Notes: generated by a model from the sequence alone, not told the origin. 54,740 nucleotides of DNA from Acidimicrobiia bacterium (GCA_003235475.1 QJWC01000070.1:1-54740); one strand, 5' to 3'. Positions 6,649 to 16,156 are shown, numbered from the stretch's first letter. A program made the numbers and translations.

Positions 6649-7488
6649 CTACTCGCCCGTGAACTCTGGAGGGCGCTTCTGGATGAAGGACGAGACGCCT
6701 TCGATGAAGTCGTTCGAGTGGAGGAACGCGGCGTTCCAGAGCGCGACATAGTCGAGGTTTGCCTCGACGTCGCGGGCCCTTCCACGGTTGAGGACGGCCT
6801 TGGTTCCTTGCACGGCGAGGGGAGAGTTCGACGCGATCTCGGCCGCGAGTTCGTTCGCTGCCTCGTGGAGCTCTTCGGGGTTCGGGTACACCCTCGACAC
6901 CAACCCGAGCTCGTGGGCCTCGTCCGCCGAGAAGTCGCGCCCGGTGAATGCCATCTCCGCGACCTGCGCATGCCCGACGATCAGCGGGAGCCTCTGGAGC
7001 GTGCCGAGGTCCGCGACCATCCCGATCTTCGTCTCCCTGACCGAGAAGACGGCATCCTCGGAGGCGAGCCGGATGTCGACCGCTGTGATCAGGTCGACGC
7101 CTGCCCCGAGGCAGTACCCGTGCACCGCCGCGATCGTCGGCTTCCGTGCGTCCCCGAGCGCGTTGAAGGTGTGTTGGAGCCGTCTTGCGTCTTCGTAGGT
7201 GGAGCGGCGCTGCGTGACCGGGGAGCCTTCGCCGGATCCGCCCATCAACATCGGCCCGAACGCCTTGAGGTCGATGCCCACGCTGAACGCCGGTCCTCGC
7301 GCAGCGACGACGATCACCCGGACGTCTGCTTCCCTGTCGAGGGCTTCGATGATGACGGGGAACTCATCCCAGAAGGCAGGCGCCATCGCGTTCCTGGCCT
7401 CTGGCCGGTCGAGCCACACGGAGGCAATGTGATCTGCGACCTCGACAGAGATCACGTCACTCGTCGGGATGGTGCTCCCTCCTGTCAC
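6649..7488 (-). CDS. Crotonase family, delta3,5-delta2,4-dienoyl-CoA isomerase-like
   Basis: A 279-residue crotonase-fold protein annotatable as enoyl-CoA hydratase/isomerase. The oxyanion-hole segments are RGPAFSVGIDLKAFG (64-78) and GYCLGAGVDL (124-133). Asp132, Glu152 and Asp160 keep the 20- and 8-residue spacing of the Asp176/Glu196/Asp204 triad of mammalian dienoyl-CoA isomerase (ECH1), and VADLGTLQRLPLIVG matches ECH1 closely. That points to isomerisation of 3,5-dienoyl-CoA in beta-oxidation of odd-position unsaturated fatty acids. The GTG start overlaps the DUF4389 stop by four bases (7485-7488). Substrate is inferred. Confidence 0.8.
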   Translation of the reverse strand: MTGGSTIPTSDVISVEVADHIASVWLDRPEARNAMAPAFWDEFPVIIEALDREADVRVIVVAARGPAFSVGIDLKAFGPMLMGGSGEGSPVTQRRSTYEDARRLQHTFNALGDARKPTIAAVHGYCLGAGVDLITAVDIRLASEDAVFSVRETKIGMVADLGTLQRLPLIVGHAQVAEMAFTGRDFSADEAHELGLVSRVYPNPEELHEAANELAAEIASNSPLAVQGTKAVLNRGRARDVEANLDYVALWNAAFLHSNDFIEGVSSFIQKRPPEFTGE

Positions 7489-8096
7489 GGCTTCAGGGAG
7501 AAGGGCGGGTAGATATCGGTGAGTCCCGCGATCCAGCCCCATGTACGTGCCCACCATCGGTGGAATCCGACGAAGTACCAGTGGAGGGCAAGTGGCAGGC
7601 GCCCGTTGAGGACGATTGCCACGTACCCGAACCAGGCTGCGACCAGCGTGCCGATGGTGAGCCAGAGCAGCGCGAACAGGTGAGGTACGGCGAGGGCGGT
7701 TCGAATCCCCAGGATTCCCGCGAGTGCGAGCCAGCGGCTCTGGGGCTCCGGCGCCTCCTCGACGAGCACCTGCGCGGGGTGCTGGTCGTCGGTGCCGAAG
7801 GTGGGATACACGTCGGTGCAGCTGGTGAACCATGCGAAGGCTCGGCTTGTCCACTCGAGGAAGATGAGCTCGTAATTCTCGACCCAGAAGGGCTTGCCGC
7901 CCTGGATGAGGATGTACCAGTACCCGATCCAGGCAATCACCTGCACCACGGCCGCGTACAGCATCAGCAGGATGATGTGGGGAAGGAGGAGGACGGCCTT
8001 GGCGAAGAGCAGCACGCCAAGGCTGGCCAGTCCCCTGGAACGTTCCTCGTCGTCCACCGGGACCACGAAATCGATCGGGTAGCTGGACGTGGTCAT
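7485..8096 (-). CDS. DUF4389 integral membrane protein
   Basis: A 203-residue protein with two copies of the DUF4389 pattern. Each has a hydrophobic helical pair (about 28-65 and 125-155) followed by an aromatic-rich segment: RAFAWFTSCTDVYPTFG near 85-101 and TWGWIAGLTDIYPPFSL near 185-201. Function is unknown; the family is common in actinobacteria. It sits between purM (9 bp upstream) and the crotonase (4-base overlap), so all three are probably co-transcribed, although no metabolic link is obvious. Confidence 0.8.
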   Translation of the reverse strand: MTTSSYPIDFVVPVDDEERSRGLASLGVLLFAKAVLLLPHIILLMLYAAVVQVIAWIGYWYILIQGGKPFWVENYELIFLEWTSRAFAWFTSCTDVYPTFGTDDQHPAQVLVEEAPEPQSRWLALAGILGIRTALAVPHLFALLWLTIGTLVAAWFGYVAIVLNGRLPLALHWYFVGFHRWWARTWGWIAGLTDIYPPFSLKP

Positions 8097-8105
8097 GCCG
8101 CCAAG

Positions 8106-9122
8106 CTACCGGATCTCGACGCCGTGGTTGCCTTCGCGCACGTGGCCGATGACCACGGCCTCGAGGTTGCTCGATTCAAAAGCCCTGAGCGTGGCGTCGG
8201 CATCTGACTCCGGAACGATTGCCGCAAACCCGATGCCCATGTTGAACGTGCGATACATGTCAGCCGGCGGAACGCCCCCGACCTCTTGGAGCACGTTGAA
8301 CACATGCGGCACGTTCCACCGCGCGCGCTCGACTGTGGCTCGGAGCCCCTCCGGTAGCACACGGATGAGGTTGCCGGGAAGCCCCCCGCCCGTGATGTGA
8401 GCCAGGGCGTGCGGCTGCACCCTTGCGAGCAGGTTCACCACGGCAGGGGAGTAGATCGTGCTCGGTTGGAGGAGCACCTCGGCGGTCGGGGTGGAGGTGT
8501 CGGGAAAGTCTGCGTCCAGCGGGAGATGTTTGGCGACGATCGCCCGTACGAGTGAGAAGCCGTTCGACCTGAGGTTGTCACTGCGGACACCGACGATGAC
8601 ATCTCCCGAGGCGACGTTCTTCGGATCGACCTCCTCACCGAACTCCACGATGCCGAGGGCGGTCGCCGAGATGTCGAATTGGTCGGGCGCCATGACGCCG
8701 GGGTGCTCGGCGGTCTCTCCCCCGAGCAAGGCGATGTCCGCCTCGTTGCAGGCGTCCGTGATGGACTCGACCAGCAACTCGACCAGGTCCACGTCGAGGC
8801 GTCCGATCGCGATGTAGTCGGAGATGGCAATGGGCTGGGCGCCCGCGGCAGCGAGGTCGTCTGCGACCATCGCGACGAGGTCGTACCCGAGTCCCTCGAC
8901 CATGCCCGTCTGCCGTGCGAGCTCCGCCTTCGTTCCCACGCCGTCGGTTGACATCATCAACACGGGGGTGTCGAACCCGGCTGGGATCTGGATTCCTGCC
9001 GCGAACCCGCCGAAGCCGCCTACGACGTCCTCAGTCCACGTGGCGGTGACCCTCCACCCGATCCGATCGACCAGCTCGTCGGCTGCGTTCAGGTTCACTC
9101 CGGATTGCTCGTACGAGGTCAA
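8106..9122 (-). CDS. purM: Phosphoribosylformylglycinamidine cyclo-ligase (AIR synthetase)
   Basis: A 338-residue AIR synthetase, step 5 of IMP synthesis (FGAM + ATP to AIR). It shows the N-terminal YEQSGVNLNAADELV, the glycine-rich VGGFGG, the ATP-site segment MSTDGVGTKAELA, ALLGGETAEHPGVM and AHITGGGLPGNLIRVLP. Length is typical. The ATG at 9122 overlaps the purF stop by four bases (9119-9122), so translation is coupled. Cytoplasmic. It is the last purine gene before DUF4389. Confidence 0.95.
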   Translation of the reverse strand: MTSYEQSGVNLNAADELVDRIGWRVTATWTEDVVGGFGGFAAGIQIPAGFDTPVLMMSTDGVGTKAELARQTGMVEGLGYDLVAMVADDLAAAGAQPIAISDYIAIGRLDVDLVELLVESITDACNEADIALLGGETAEHPGVMAPDQFDISATALGIVEFGEEVDPKNVASGDVIVGVRSDNLRSNGFSLVRAIVAKHLPLDADFPDTSTPTAEVLLQPSTIYSPAVVNLLARVQPHALAHITGGGLPGNLIRVLPEGLRATVERARWNVPHVFNVLQEVGGVPPADMYRTFNMGIGFAAIVPESDADATLRAFESSNLEAVVIGHVREGNHGVEIR

Positions 9123-10543
9123 GGAGCGACCTCGAGGAGGAACTTGCCGTCGGTGAGCGGCACATCGGTGGGGTAGTCACCGGAGAGGCATGCCGTGCAG
9201 AACGCGTCGCGATCACCGCCGGTTGCCTCAACGACCGAGTCGAGGCTGAGGTACGTGAGTGAGTCGACGCCGAGCGTCTGAGCGATCTCGTCGACACTCC
9301 TTCCTGCGGCCAGAAGGGTGGAGCGGTCGCCGGTGTCCATGCCGTAGAAGCAGGGCCATCGGTACGGGGGTGAAGATATTGCGAGGTGCACTTCGGTGGC
9401 GCCAGCCTCGCGAAGCATCGAGACGAGTTGGTGCGTCGTCGAACCTCTCACGATCGAATCGTCAACGAGCACGACTCGCTTGCCTCCTATCACGCCGGGC
9501 ATCGCGTTCAGCTTCATCCGGACGCCGCGCTCCCGCATCGACTGGGCGGGGTTGATGAATGTCCTTCCGACGTATCGGTTCTTGACGAGACCGTCGACGT
9601 ACGGAATGCCGGAAACCGCTGCAAACCCTTGCGCTGCTGGGATTCCGGACTCCGGAACCGGCACCGTGATGTCGGCGTCGATATCCATCTGCGCCGCGAG
9701 ATGGCGCCCCATGCGCTGTCGGGTCGTGTGGATGGTTTCGCCGAGCAGTTTCGAGTCGGGTCTGGCGAAGTACACGAACTCGAAGAGGCAGAGGCGCGCT
9801 TCGGCGTCCTCGAAGGGAAAGAGGCTCCGCGGCCCGTTCTGGTCGATCACGACCATCTCGCCACGCGCAAGCTCTCGCACGAACTCGGCCCCGATGATGT
9901 CGAGCGCCGCGGTCTCCGACGCCACGATCCAGGATCCCTCGAGGCGACCGAGGCACATCGGCCTGAAGCCGTGGGGGTCGCGAACGCCGACGAGGGTCGT
10001 GGAGTCCATCACCGCGAGCGTGAAGGCACCCTTGAACGACGGGAGCACCGCAGCGAGGGCTTCGTCGAGGGCAGCGCCGGATCTGTTCATCTCGGATGCG
10101 ATCGCCTCGGTCATCAGCTCGGAGTCAGTCGTCGCGGCAAGCGGGCCGAACGTTGATGCGAGTTCTGAGGTGTTCGTCAGGTTGCCGTTGTGCGCGAGGG
10201 CGATGCCGTTGTGTCCGATGTGCCGGAAGACGGGCTGGCTGTTCTCCCAGCTCGTCGAACCGGTGGTCGAGTAGCGGTTGTGGCCGATGGCCAGGCTGCC
10301 CGGCAGCCCGGCGAGCACGCCCTCGTCGAACACCTGTGCAACGAGTCCGAGGTCCTTGTAGACGCGGATGTTTTCCTCGTCGCTCGCCGCGATGCCCGCT
10401 GACTCCTGGCCACGATGTTGGAGTGCGAAGAGTCCGAAGCTTGTGAGGCGAGCGGCTTCGATGTCGGTTCCCCGAATGCCAAACACCCCGCACGCCTCGC
10501 CCGGCCGATCGAGGATCGGATCGCTGAGTGGGTGCTCGTCCAC
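9119..10543 (-). CDS. purF: Amidophosphoribosyltransferase
   Basis: Catalyses the committed step, PRPP + glutamine to phosphoribosylamine. After a short propeptide comes GEACGVFGI; the Cys becomes the N-terminal glutaminase nucleophile after processing. Further motifs are FALQHRGQESAGI, GHNRYSTTG, the PRPP loop VVLVDDSIVRGSTT, and Cys in RLCLFEFVYF, WPCFYGMDT and FCTACLSG, the set that binds a 4Fe-4S cluster in Bacillus-type PurF. GTG 10543 gives 474 residues; GTG 10576, one base after the rhomboid stop, would add 11 residues. Either is plausible. It is coupled to purM by ATGA. Confidence 0.93.
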   Translation of the reverse strand: MDEHPLSDPILDRPGEACGVFGIRGTDIEAARLTSFGLFALQHRGQESAGIAASDEENIRVYKDLGLVAQVFDEGVLAGLPGSLAIGHNRYSTTGSTSWENSQPVFRHIGHNGIALAHNGNLTNTSELASTFGPLAATTDSELMTEAIASEMNRSGAALDEALAAVLPSFKGAFTLAVMDSTTLVGVRDPHGFRPMCLGRLEGSWIVASETAALDIIGAEFVRELARGEMVVIDQNGPRSLFPFEDAEARLCLFEFVYFARPDSKLLGETIHTTRQRMGRHLAAQMDIDADITVPVPESGIPAAQGFAAVSGIPYVDGLVKNRYVGRTFINPAQSMRERGVRMKLNAMPGVIGGKRVVLVDDSIVRGSTTHQLVSMLREAGATEVHLAISSPPYRWPCFYGMDTGDRSTLLAAGRSVDEIAQTLGVDSLTYLSLDSVVEATGGDRDAFCTACLSGDYPTDVPLTDGKFLLEVAP

Positions 10544-10576
10544 GGCGGGGAGTGTACCCACCGGATGTCCTCGCAC

Positions 10577-11413
10577 TCAGACAAGCAGGACGACGAAGAT
10601 GGCGGCCACACCGACCACCGCAGCCACGAGCGTCCTGATCGTCCGGGCTTGCGGCTTCCCTACGGCGAGCAGCGACCACAGGAGGGCGATCAGCACGCCA
10701 GCTCCGAAGCCACCGAGGTGCGCGCGCCAATCGATATTCGACACGAAGAGCGGCAGCGACAGGTTGATGAGGAGGAGGAACCCGAGCTGGTTGAACATCG
10801 CCCTGCCACCCGGCGTCCCGCGCATCTTCCATGCCACGAACATCCACGCGCCGAACAAGCCGAAGATGGCGCCGGACGCACCAATGGACACCTGGATGAA
10901 CGGCCCGAACGCGTAGCTCACCGCGCCGCCCAACCCGGCGGATGCAACGTACAACGCGAGAAACCCCGGGCTTCCAACCTGTTGCTCGAGGCGCGGACCG
11001 AAGAGGTACAAGGCGTACATGTTGAAGAGGACATGCATGAGGCCACCGTGCAGGAGGGCCGCGGTGAAGATTCGCCACCACTCACCGTCCGCCACGAGGA
11101 AGTTGGCCTGAGCGAGGTTCTCGACGAGCCAGCGGTCGATGTCGGGAGAGAGGAGTCCCGCAACGAAGATCGCCACGGTCACACCCATGATCGCGAACGA
11201 AACGGGCGCGGTCTGGCGAGTGGGCCTGCCGATTGCGGCTCGACCGGAGACAACCCGCGCGCGTGGCGCTGGCTGAGCGCACTCGGGGCACTTCTGTCCG
11301 ACGGACGCGTCGTGTGAGCACTCGACGCAGATCGGGCGCCCGCATGTGGTGCAGGCAAGTCGAGTCTCACGGCCCGGATGGCGGTAGCAGGTGGTCGCAG
11401 TGGAATCGGTCAT
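10577..11413 (-). CDS. Rhomboid-family intramembrane serine protease with N-terminal zinc finger
   Basis: A 278-residue protein. Residues 9-45 form a Cys/His-rich B-box-like zinc finger (CYRHPGRETRLACTTCGRPI, CVEC, KCPEC); a linker and six or so membrane helices follow. Rhomboid hallmarks are EWWRIFTAALLHGG (111-124), HVLFNMYALYLFGP (127-140), nucleophile Ser180 in GASGAIFG and partner His232 in WRAHLGGFGAG. These cleave membrane helices. ATG 11413 is chosen because it begins the zinc finger. It precedes purF by zero to 33 bp, so it shares the purF-purM transcript; the link is positional only. Confidence 0.88.
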   Translation of the reverse strand: MTDSTATTCYRHPGRETRLACTTCGRPICVECSHDASVGQKCPECAQPAPRARVVSGRAAIGRPTRQTAPVSFAIMGVTVAIFVAGLLSPDIDRWLVENLAQANFLVADGEWWRIFTAALLHGGLMHVLFNMYALYLFGPRLEQQVGSPGFLALYVASAGLGGAVSYAFGPFIQVSIGASGAIFGLFGAWMFVAWKMRGTPGGRAMFNQLGFLLLINLSLPLFVSNIDWRAHLGGFGAGVLIALLWSLLAVGKPQARTIRTLVAAVVGVAAIFVVLLV

Positions 11414-11502
11414 CGTATGAGACGGTAACGACGCCCGAGGCTTGGCATTCCCCGCCAGTACTTCTCCCTTGTCGTCTGCCGGGGAAAAGGGGCGTTCATT
11501 GG

Positions 11503-11642
11503 ACTTCCTCCGCCAGATCCCGGGCGAGGTCGCCGAGCGGAGGGAGGACGGTCGGGGCAACGTCTTTGCGCGTGGTGTGAGGTGCCCCCTCTGGCCCGCC
11601 CACGGGGCGGGCCTGTCTCCCCCGTCTGCGCCGGGGGAGACG
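11503..11642 (-). repeat. Dispersed repeat C, copy 1 (partly degenerate)
   Basis: About 140 bp sharing with 17530-17670 the ordered blocks GGCCGAGCG...GGAGGACGG, GGTGCCCCCTCTGGCCCGCCC, a GC hairpin GCCCGCCC-AC-GGGGCGGGC and TGTCTCCCCCGTCTGCGCCGG. It begins 11 bp past the amidase stop, on the 3' side of that gene. The outer hairpin of the other copies is degraded here. Confidence 0.75.
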
Positions 11643-11653
11643 GAGCGTGGTCG

Positions 11654-13069
11654 TCAGATCGCGGTTGGGCGTCGCTTCCAGAGCATGGTTGCTTGTTGGA
11701 AGGCGAACGCTGCCTTGAGGACGTCGAGATCTGCGTGGTGCCTGCCGACGATCTGGAGTCCGACGGGCAGGCCGTCTGCGGTGAAGCCTGCAGGGACCGA
11801 GATTGCTGGCAACCCGGTCTCTGAGATGTAGTAGCAGCTCGCAAACCACGACGTGTAGTTCTCCATGGGCGTGCCGTCGATCTCCGTTGGGTATTCGGTG
11901 TCGACGCTGAATGGCGGAATGGCCGCGGTGGGGATGGCGAGGAAACGATGTTCGTCGAGGAACGTCGTGACCCTTCGGAAGAGGCGCGTGCGGGCTTCTG
12001 CCGCCTTGCCGAGCTCGACTGCGGTCAACTCTGCGCCGTACTCGGCATTCCACTTGATCGAGTCCTTGTACGCGTCCGGGTTCGCCTCGATCGCCTTGAG
12101 GAAGTCCCTCGCGTACGAATACCCGCGATGAACCCTGAAGGACTCCTCGGCACCGGAGAAGTTTGGCGATGCCTCGGTCACCCTGAATCCGATCTCCTCG
12201 AGGACCCGCTTCGCCGGCGCGAGTGCTGCGGTGACCTCCGGATCGATCGGGAGCCCGCCGAGGTCGTGGGACCACGCAAGGGGCACGTCGCGCCAGTCGC
12301 CTGCGAGCGGCTCTGCGAACACGGATCCCGGCTGCTCGATCGAGATCGGGATGCGGGGGTCGGGTCCTGCCGTGGCGGCCATGAACAGGGCGATGTCCTC
12401 GACCGTCCTCGCCATCGGGCCGTGCACGGAGTGGTCCCACCACACGTCGCGGCTCGGCCATGTCGGGATACGCCCGGGCGATGGCCTGAACCCGACGGTA
12501 TTGGTGAACGACGCGGGGTTCCGCAGCGATGCGCCGTAGTCGGAGCCGTCCGCGAGGCTGACCATCCCCGCGGCGAGCGCCGCTCCGGCACCTCCCGAAC
12601 TCCCGCCCGGGGTCAGGTCGAGGTTCCACGGGTTCCGGGTGACGCCGAACACTTCATTGAACGTCTGGCTGCCTGCCCCGTGCTGTGGCGTGTTGGTCTT
12701 GCCGACGGTGACGGCCCCTGCCTGCTGCATCCGGTCGACGATCAGCGTTGTCCTGTCCGGCACGAAGTCCGCGTAGACGGGAGACCCGAAGGTCGTGCGG
12801 ATACCCGCGGTCTCGTGCAGGTCCTTGTGGGCAGCCGGCAGTCCACAGAGCAGCGGCACGACGCCGCCCTCGGCGAGCTGTTCGTCGGCTCGCCGGGCCA
12901 TGCCCATTGCCACCTCGGGAACGAGCGTCACGATGGCGTTGACCGACGGGTTGACACGGTCGATCTGATCGAGGTGCGCCTCGAGGAGTTCGACCGCGGA
13001 GATCTCTTTGCGCCGCAACAGACCGGCCTGGTCGACCGCCCTCGCGAAGACGATGTCGCGGTCTGTCAT
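11654..13069 (-). CDS. Amidase-signature family hydrolase
   Basis: A 471-residue amidase-signature enzyme with the complete Ser-cisSer-Lys triad: Lys82 in LPAAHKDLHETAG, cis-Ser157 in TPGGSSGGAGAALA and nucleophile Ser181 in GSDYGASLRNPASF. Members hydrolyse amides from acetamide to peptide or aryl amides; GatA of the Glu/Asp-tRNA amidotransferase is in the same family, but no gatB/gatC neighbours exist and the C-terminal part looks like a stand-alone amidase. The start overlaps the purL stop by four bases (13066-13069), so it is expressed with purC-purS-purQ-purL. Its substrate and role in a purine operon are unclear. Confidence 0.88.
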   Translation of the reverse strand: MTDRDIVFARAVDQAGLLRRKEISAVELLEAHLDQIDRVNPSVNAIVTLVPEVAMGMARRADEQLAEGGVVPLLCGLPAAHKDLHETAGIRTTFGSPVYADFVPDRTTLIVDRMQQAGAVTVGKTNTPQHGAGSQTFNEVFGVTRNPWNLDLTPGGSSGGAGAALAAGMVSLADGSDYGASLRNPASFTNTVGFRPSPGRIPTWPSRDVWWDHSVHGPMARTVEDIALFMAATAGPDPRIPISIEQPGSVFAEPLAGDWRDVPLAWSHDLGGLPIDPEVTAALAPAKRVLEEIGFRVTEASPNFSGAEESFRVHRGYSYARDFLKAIEANPDAYKDSIKWNAEYGAELTAVELGKAAEARTRLFRRVTTFLDEHRFLAIPTAAIPPFSVDTEYPTEIDGTPMENYTSWFASCYYISETGLPAISVPAGFTADGLPVGLQIVGRHHADLDVLKAAFAFQQATMLWKRRPTAI

Positions 13070-15222
13070 GCCATGCGACGAGGAATGGCGTCTCTCCAGA
13101 TGGTGGCCGCCTCGTCGAGCGGGATCGATCCCGATGGTCCGAAGTCGAGGTCTGACCCGCCGATCCGACCGATCTTCCTGACCGGAGCGAAGCTGTCGAG
13201 CTCTTCGCCTTCACCGACGATGATGAACCGCAGCGGTGTCTCATCGAGCAGCTGCGCTGGCGAGAGATCATCTACGTGGAGACCGACACCCGACCGGATC
13301 GCGATCTCAGCGAGAGCGACCGCGAGCCCACCGGTCGATATGTCGTGGAGCACCGGTTGCTCGAACGCGAGCGTCGCGGCCGCGGACACGACGCGCCTTC
13401 CGAGGTCACCGTCGACGTCTGCAGGACGGCCACGCAGCTCGCCGTTGACGACGCGATCGTATGCGGAGCCGGCGAAGTCGTGCTCGGGGTCCGGGCCGAC
13501 CACCCAGATGGACATGCCCGCTGCGGCGGCGTCGAGGCGCGGCGGCCGCTCAGGCATCGGGTCACAGAATCCGAGCATGCCGACGACCGGCGCCGGGTAG
13601 ATGTCGACACCGTCTGTCTGGTTGTAGAAGGACACATTGCCGCCGACGACGGGGACGTCGAGCTCGTCACACGCCCATGCCATCCCCTCGACCGCCTCGA
13701 TGAACTGCCACATCACCTCGGGTTCTTCCGGGTTGCCAAAGTTGAGGTTGTCGACGACGGCGTACGGGCGGGCGCCGGTGACGGCGACGTTGAGCGCCGC
13801 CTCGAAAACGATGCGCGCCGCGCCGCGCCGCGGGTCGAGCCAGGTCCGGAGGGCATCGCCATCCGTCGAGAGCGCCATGCCCTTGTTCGTGTCCTTGATG
13901 CGCAGGAGCGAACCGTCGTGGCCCGGCTCCACCACCGTGTTGAGGAACAGCATGTGGTCGTACTGGCTCGAGATCCACGAGCGATCGCCGATTGCGGGAT
14001 CGTCGAGGAGGATTCGCAGAACGTCCCCGACGTCGATGTCCTCCGGCACCGTCGGGGTGTCGGCCCACACCGCGTCGAGCGACGCTGGGCGTTCGGCAGG
14101 CCTGTGATACAGCGGCGCCTCGTCAGCGAGCGAAGCTGCGGGAACCTCCGCGACGAGCTCACCTTCGGAGAACACGCGGAGCTGTGGACCACGCGTGACC
14201 ACGCCGATGCTCGATGCCTCGATCTCCCATCGTTCCGCAAGGGCGCGGACCTCGGGCTCGTTCTCGGGCGTGACGATCGCGAGCATCCGCTCCTGGGACT
14301 CCGACATCAGGATCTCGCCCGGGGTCATGTCGTGCTCGCGGAGGTGCACCTTGTCGAGATCCACGTCCATCCCCATGCCGCCGTTCCCGGCGATCTCGGA
14401 GGTCGCACACGAGATCCCCGCTGCGCCGAGGTCCTGGATCGCGACGACGAGCCCCCGGTCGTACAGCTCGAGGCATGCCTCGATCAACTTCTTCTCCTCG
14501 AACGGGTCGCCGACCTGCACGTTCGGACGCTTCGCCTCGTCCCCCTCCTCGAACGAAGCCGACGCGAGGATGCTCGCTCCGCCGATGCCATCGCGACCGG
14601 TCGCGTTGCCCAACAGGATCGCCACGTTGCCCTCACCTGATGCCGCTGACAGCACCAGCTGCTCTCTCTTCAGGATGCCGAGTGCCATGACGTTGACGAG
14701 CGGGTTCTTCGCGAAACGGTCGGCGAACTCGACCTCGCCTCCAACGGTGGGAACGCCGACGGCGTTGCCGTACCCGGCGATGCCCGAGACGACCCCTTCG
14801 AACAAGTATCGGTTGTGGGGATCGTCGAGGGGGCCGAAGCGGAGCGGGTCGAGCACTGCGATCGGCCGGGCGCCCATCGTGAACACGTCTCGCAGGATTC
14901 CGCCGACACCGGTCGCCGCGCCTTCGTACGGCTCCACGTAGCTGGGATGGTTGTGGCTCTCGATGCGGAGGGCAGCGAGCCACCCGTCACCGAGGTCGAC
15001 GACCCCCGCGTTCTCCCCCGGACCGACGACGACCCACGGCTGGTCCGAGTTGAACCGCCCGAGGTGAGCCCTCGACGACTTGTACGAGCAATGCTCGGAC
15101 CACATCACCGAGTACATCGCAAGCTCGGCCGCCATCGGTGTCCGCCCGAGGATCTCGACGACGTGGTCGTATTCCTCGTCGGTCATCCCGAGCGCGATGT
15201 GGTCCGGCGTGGTGGTGGTCAT
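13066..15222 (-). CDS. purL: Phosphoribosylformylglycinamidine synthase subunit II (small PurL)
   Basis: A 718-residue ATP-dependent FGAM synthetase subunit of the small type that needs PurQ as glutaminase and PurS as bridge; both precede it. Motifs include MWSEHCSYKSSRAHLGRF near 45-62, GPGENAGVVDLGDGW, SHNHPSYVEPYEGAATG, VGGEVEFADRF, IQDLGAAGISCATSEIAGNG, VVDNLNFGNPEEPEVMWQF, and VVGGNVSFYNQT. It converts FGAR to FGAM with ammonia channelled from PurQ. Its ATG overlaps the purQ stop (15219-15222), and its stop overlaps the amidase start. Confidence 0.96.
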   Translation of the reverse strand: MTTTTPDHIALGMTDEEYDHVVEILGRTPMAAELAMYSVMWSEHCSYKSSRAHLGRFNSDQPWVVVGPGENAGVVDLGDGWLAALRIESHNHPSYVEPYEGAATGVGGILRDVFTMGARPIAVLDPLRFGPLDDPHNRYLFEGVVSGIAGYGNAVGVPTVGGEVEFADRFAKNPLVNVMALGILKREQLVLSAASGEGNVAILLGNATGRDGIGGASILASASFEEGDEAKRPNVQVGDPFEEKKLIEACLELYDRGLVVAIQDLGAAGISCATSEIAGNGGMGMDVDLDKVHLREHDMTPGEILMSESQERMLAIVTPENEPEVRALAERWEIEASSIGVVTRGPQLRVFSEGELVAEVPAASLADEAPLYHRPAERPASLDAVWADTPTVPEDIDVGDVLRILLDDPAIGDRSWISSQYDHMLFLNTVVEPGHDGSLLRIKDTNKGMALSTDGDALRTWLDPRRGAARIVFEAALNVAVTGARPYAVVDNLNFGNPEEPEVMWQFIEAVEGMAWACDELDVPVVGGNVSFYNQTDGVDIYPAPVVGMLGFCDPMPERPPRLDAAAAGMSIWVVGPDPEHDFAGSAYDRVVNGELRGRPADVDGDLGRRVVSAAATLAFEQPVLHDISTGGLAVALAEIAIRSGVGLHVDDLSPAQLLDETPLRFIIVGEGEELDSFAPVRKIGRIGGSDLDFGPSGSIPLDEAATIWRDAIPRRMA

Positions 15223-15911
15223 GCGGAAACGAGTTCGAGGCTCGCCACGAAGCTCTCGAGCAGCACCAACCCGTCGTCCGAACCCAGGATCGCCTCAGAT
15301 GCCCGCTCGGGGTGCGGCATCAGCCCCGCGACGTTGCGGCGATCGTTCGTGACGCCTGCAATTGCGTTCGTCGAGCCGTTCGGGTTGCTTGCCGGCCTTT
15401 TGCGACCGCCGGCATCCGAGTACCGGAGGATGACGTTGCCTGAGCCTTCGAGGGAGTCCACGTCTGCTGTGACGTAGTTGCCCTCGTATGAGTTCAAGGG
15501 GATTCGCAGTACCTGGCCACGCGTCGCTGCCCGCGTCAGCACGCTGTCCGTCGACTCAACCTCGAGGTGCACCGGTCGGCAGATGAACTTCAGATCGCGG
15601 TTGGCGACCAGCGCACCGGGCAGGAGGCCCGCTTCGCAGAGGATCTGGAACCCGTTGCAGATGCCGAGGACGGGGAGACCATCGTTTGCCATTCTCTCGA
15701 CCTCCGCCATCACCGGCGAGAATCGCGCGATCGCGCCGGTTCTCAGGTAGTCCCCGTGGGCAAAACCACCGGGGAGCACGACGCCTTCCGCCCCTTCGAG
15801 GTCGGTGTCGCGGTGCCAGACGAGTTCGGCTTCTGCACCTGCCGTTGCCAAGCCCCGCACGACATCGTGTTCGCAGTTCGTGCCGGGGAACACGACGACG
15901 GCGACGGTCAT
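15219..15911 (-). CDS. purQ: Phosphoribosylformylglycinamidine synthase subunit I (glutaminase)
   Basis: A 230-residue class I glutamine amidotransferase. The nucleophile Cys85 lies in VLGICNGFQIL, and the His/Glu partners are in GLMPHPERASE near the C-terminus. It also shows FPGTNCEHD (8-16) and LPGGFAHGDYLRTGA (46-60). It supplies ammonia to PurL. ATG 15911 overlaps the purS stop (15908-15911). Coupling on both sides suits a stoichiometric PurSQL complex. Confidence 0.96.
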   Translation of the reverse strand: MTVAVVVFPGTNCEHDVVRGLATAGAEAELVWHRDTDLEGAEGVVLPGGFAHGDYLRTGAIARFSPVMAEVERMANDGLPVLGICNGFQILCEAGLLPGALVANRDLKFICRPVHLEVESTDSVLTRAATRGQVLRIPLNSYEGNYVTADVDSLEGSGNVILRYSDAGGRKRPASNPNGSTNAIAGVTNDRRNVAGLMPHPERASEAILGSDDGLVLLESFVASLELVSA

Positions 15912-16156
15912 GGCCGCTCCTCGATCGTGTAGGACTCGATCACGGGGTTGGCGAGCAGTTTCTGGCACATGGCTTCGAGTGCCAGTCGGGCATCATCGCC
16001 GGATGCCGCTTCGAGGTCCACGTCGATCGTGCGTCCGAATGCGACGTGTGACACATCGGTGAATCCGAGGTCCTGGAGGGCCTTGAGGGTGGTGGTACCT
16101 TCTGGATCGGAGAGGCCGGGCTTGCGGGACACGCTCACGCGGAACCGGTGCGTCAT
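15908..16156 (-). CDS. purS: Phosphoribosylformylglycinamidine synthase subunit PurS
   Basis: An 82-residue protein of typical PurS size and pattern: RFRVSVSRKPGLSDPEGTT, then LQDLGFTDVSHVAFGRTIDV, and a C-terminal CQKLLANPVIESYTIE. PurS dimers bridge PurQ and PurL in the bacterial FGAM synthetase. ATG 16156 overlaps the purC stop (16153-16156). The presence of PurS explains the short PurL. Confidence 0.93.
   Translation of the reverse strand: MTHRFRVSVSRKPGLSDPEGTTTLKALQDLGFTDVSHVAFGRTIDVDLEAASGDDARLALEAMCQKLLANPVIESYTIEERP

Noticed and set aside
11654-13069. GatA subunit of the Glu/Asp-tRNA amidotransferase
   Set aside because: The amidase triad is shared, but no gatB or gatC is near and the C-terminal half does not resemble GatA.
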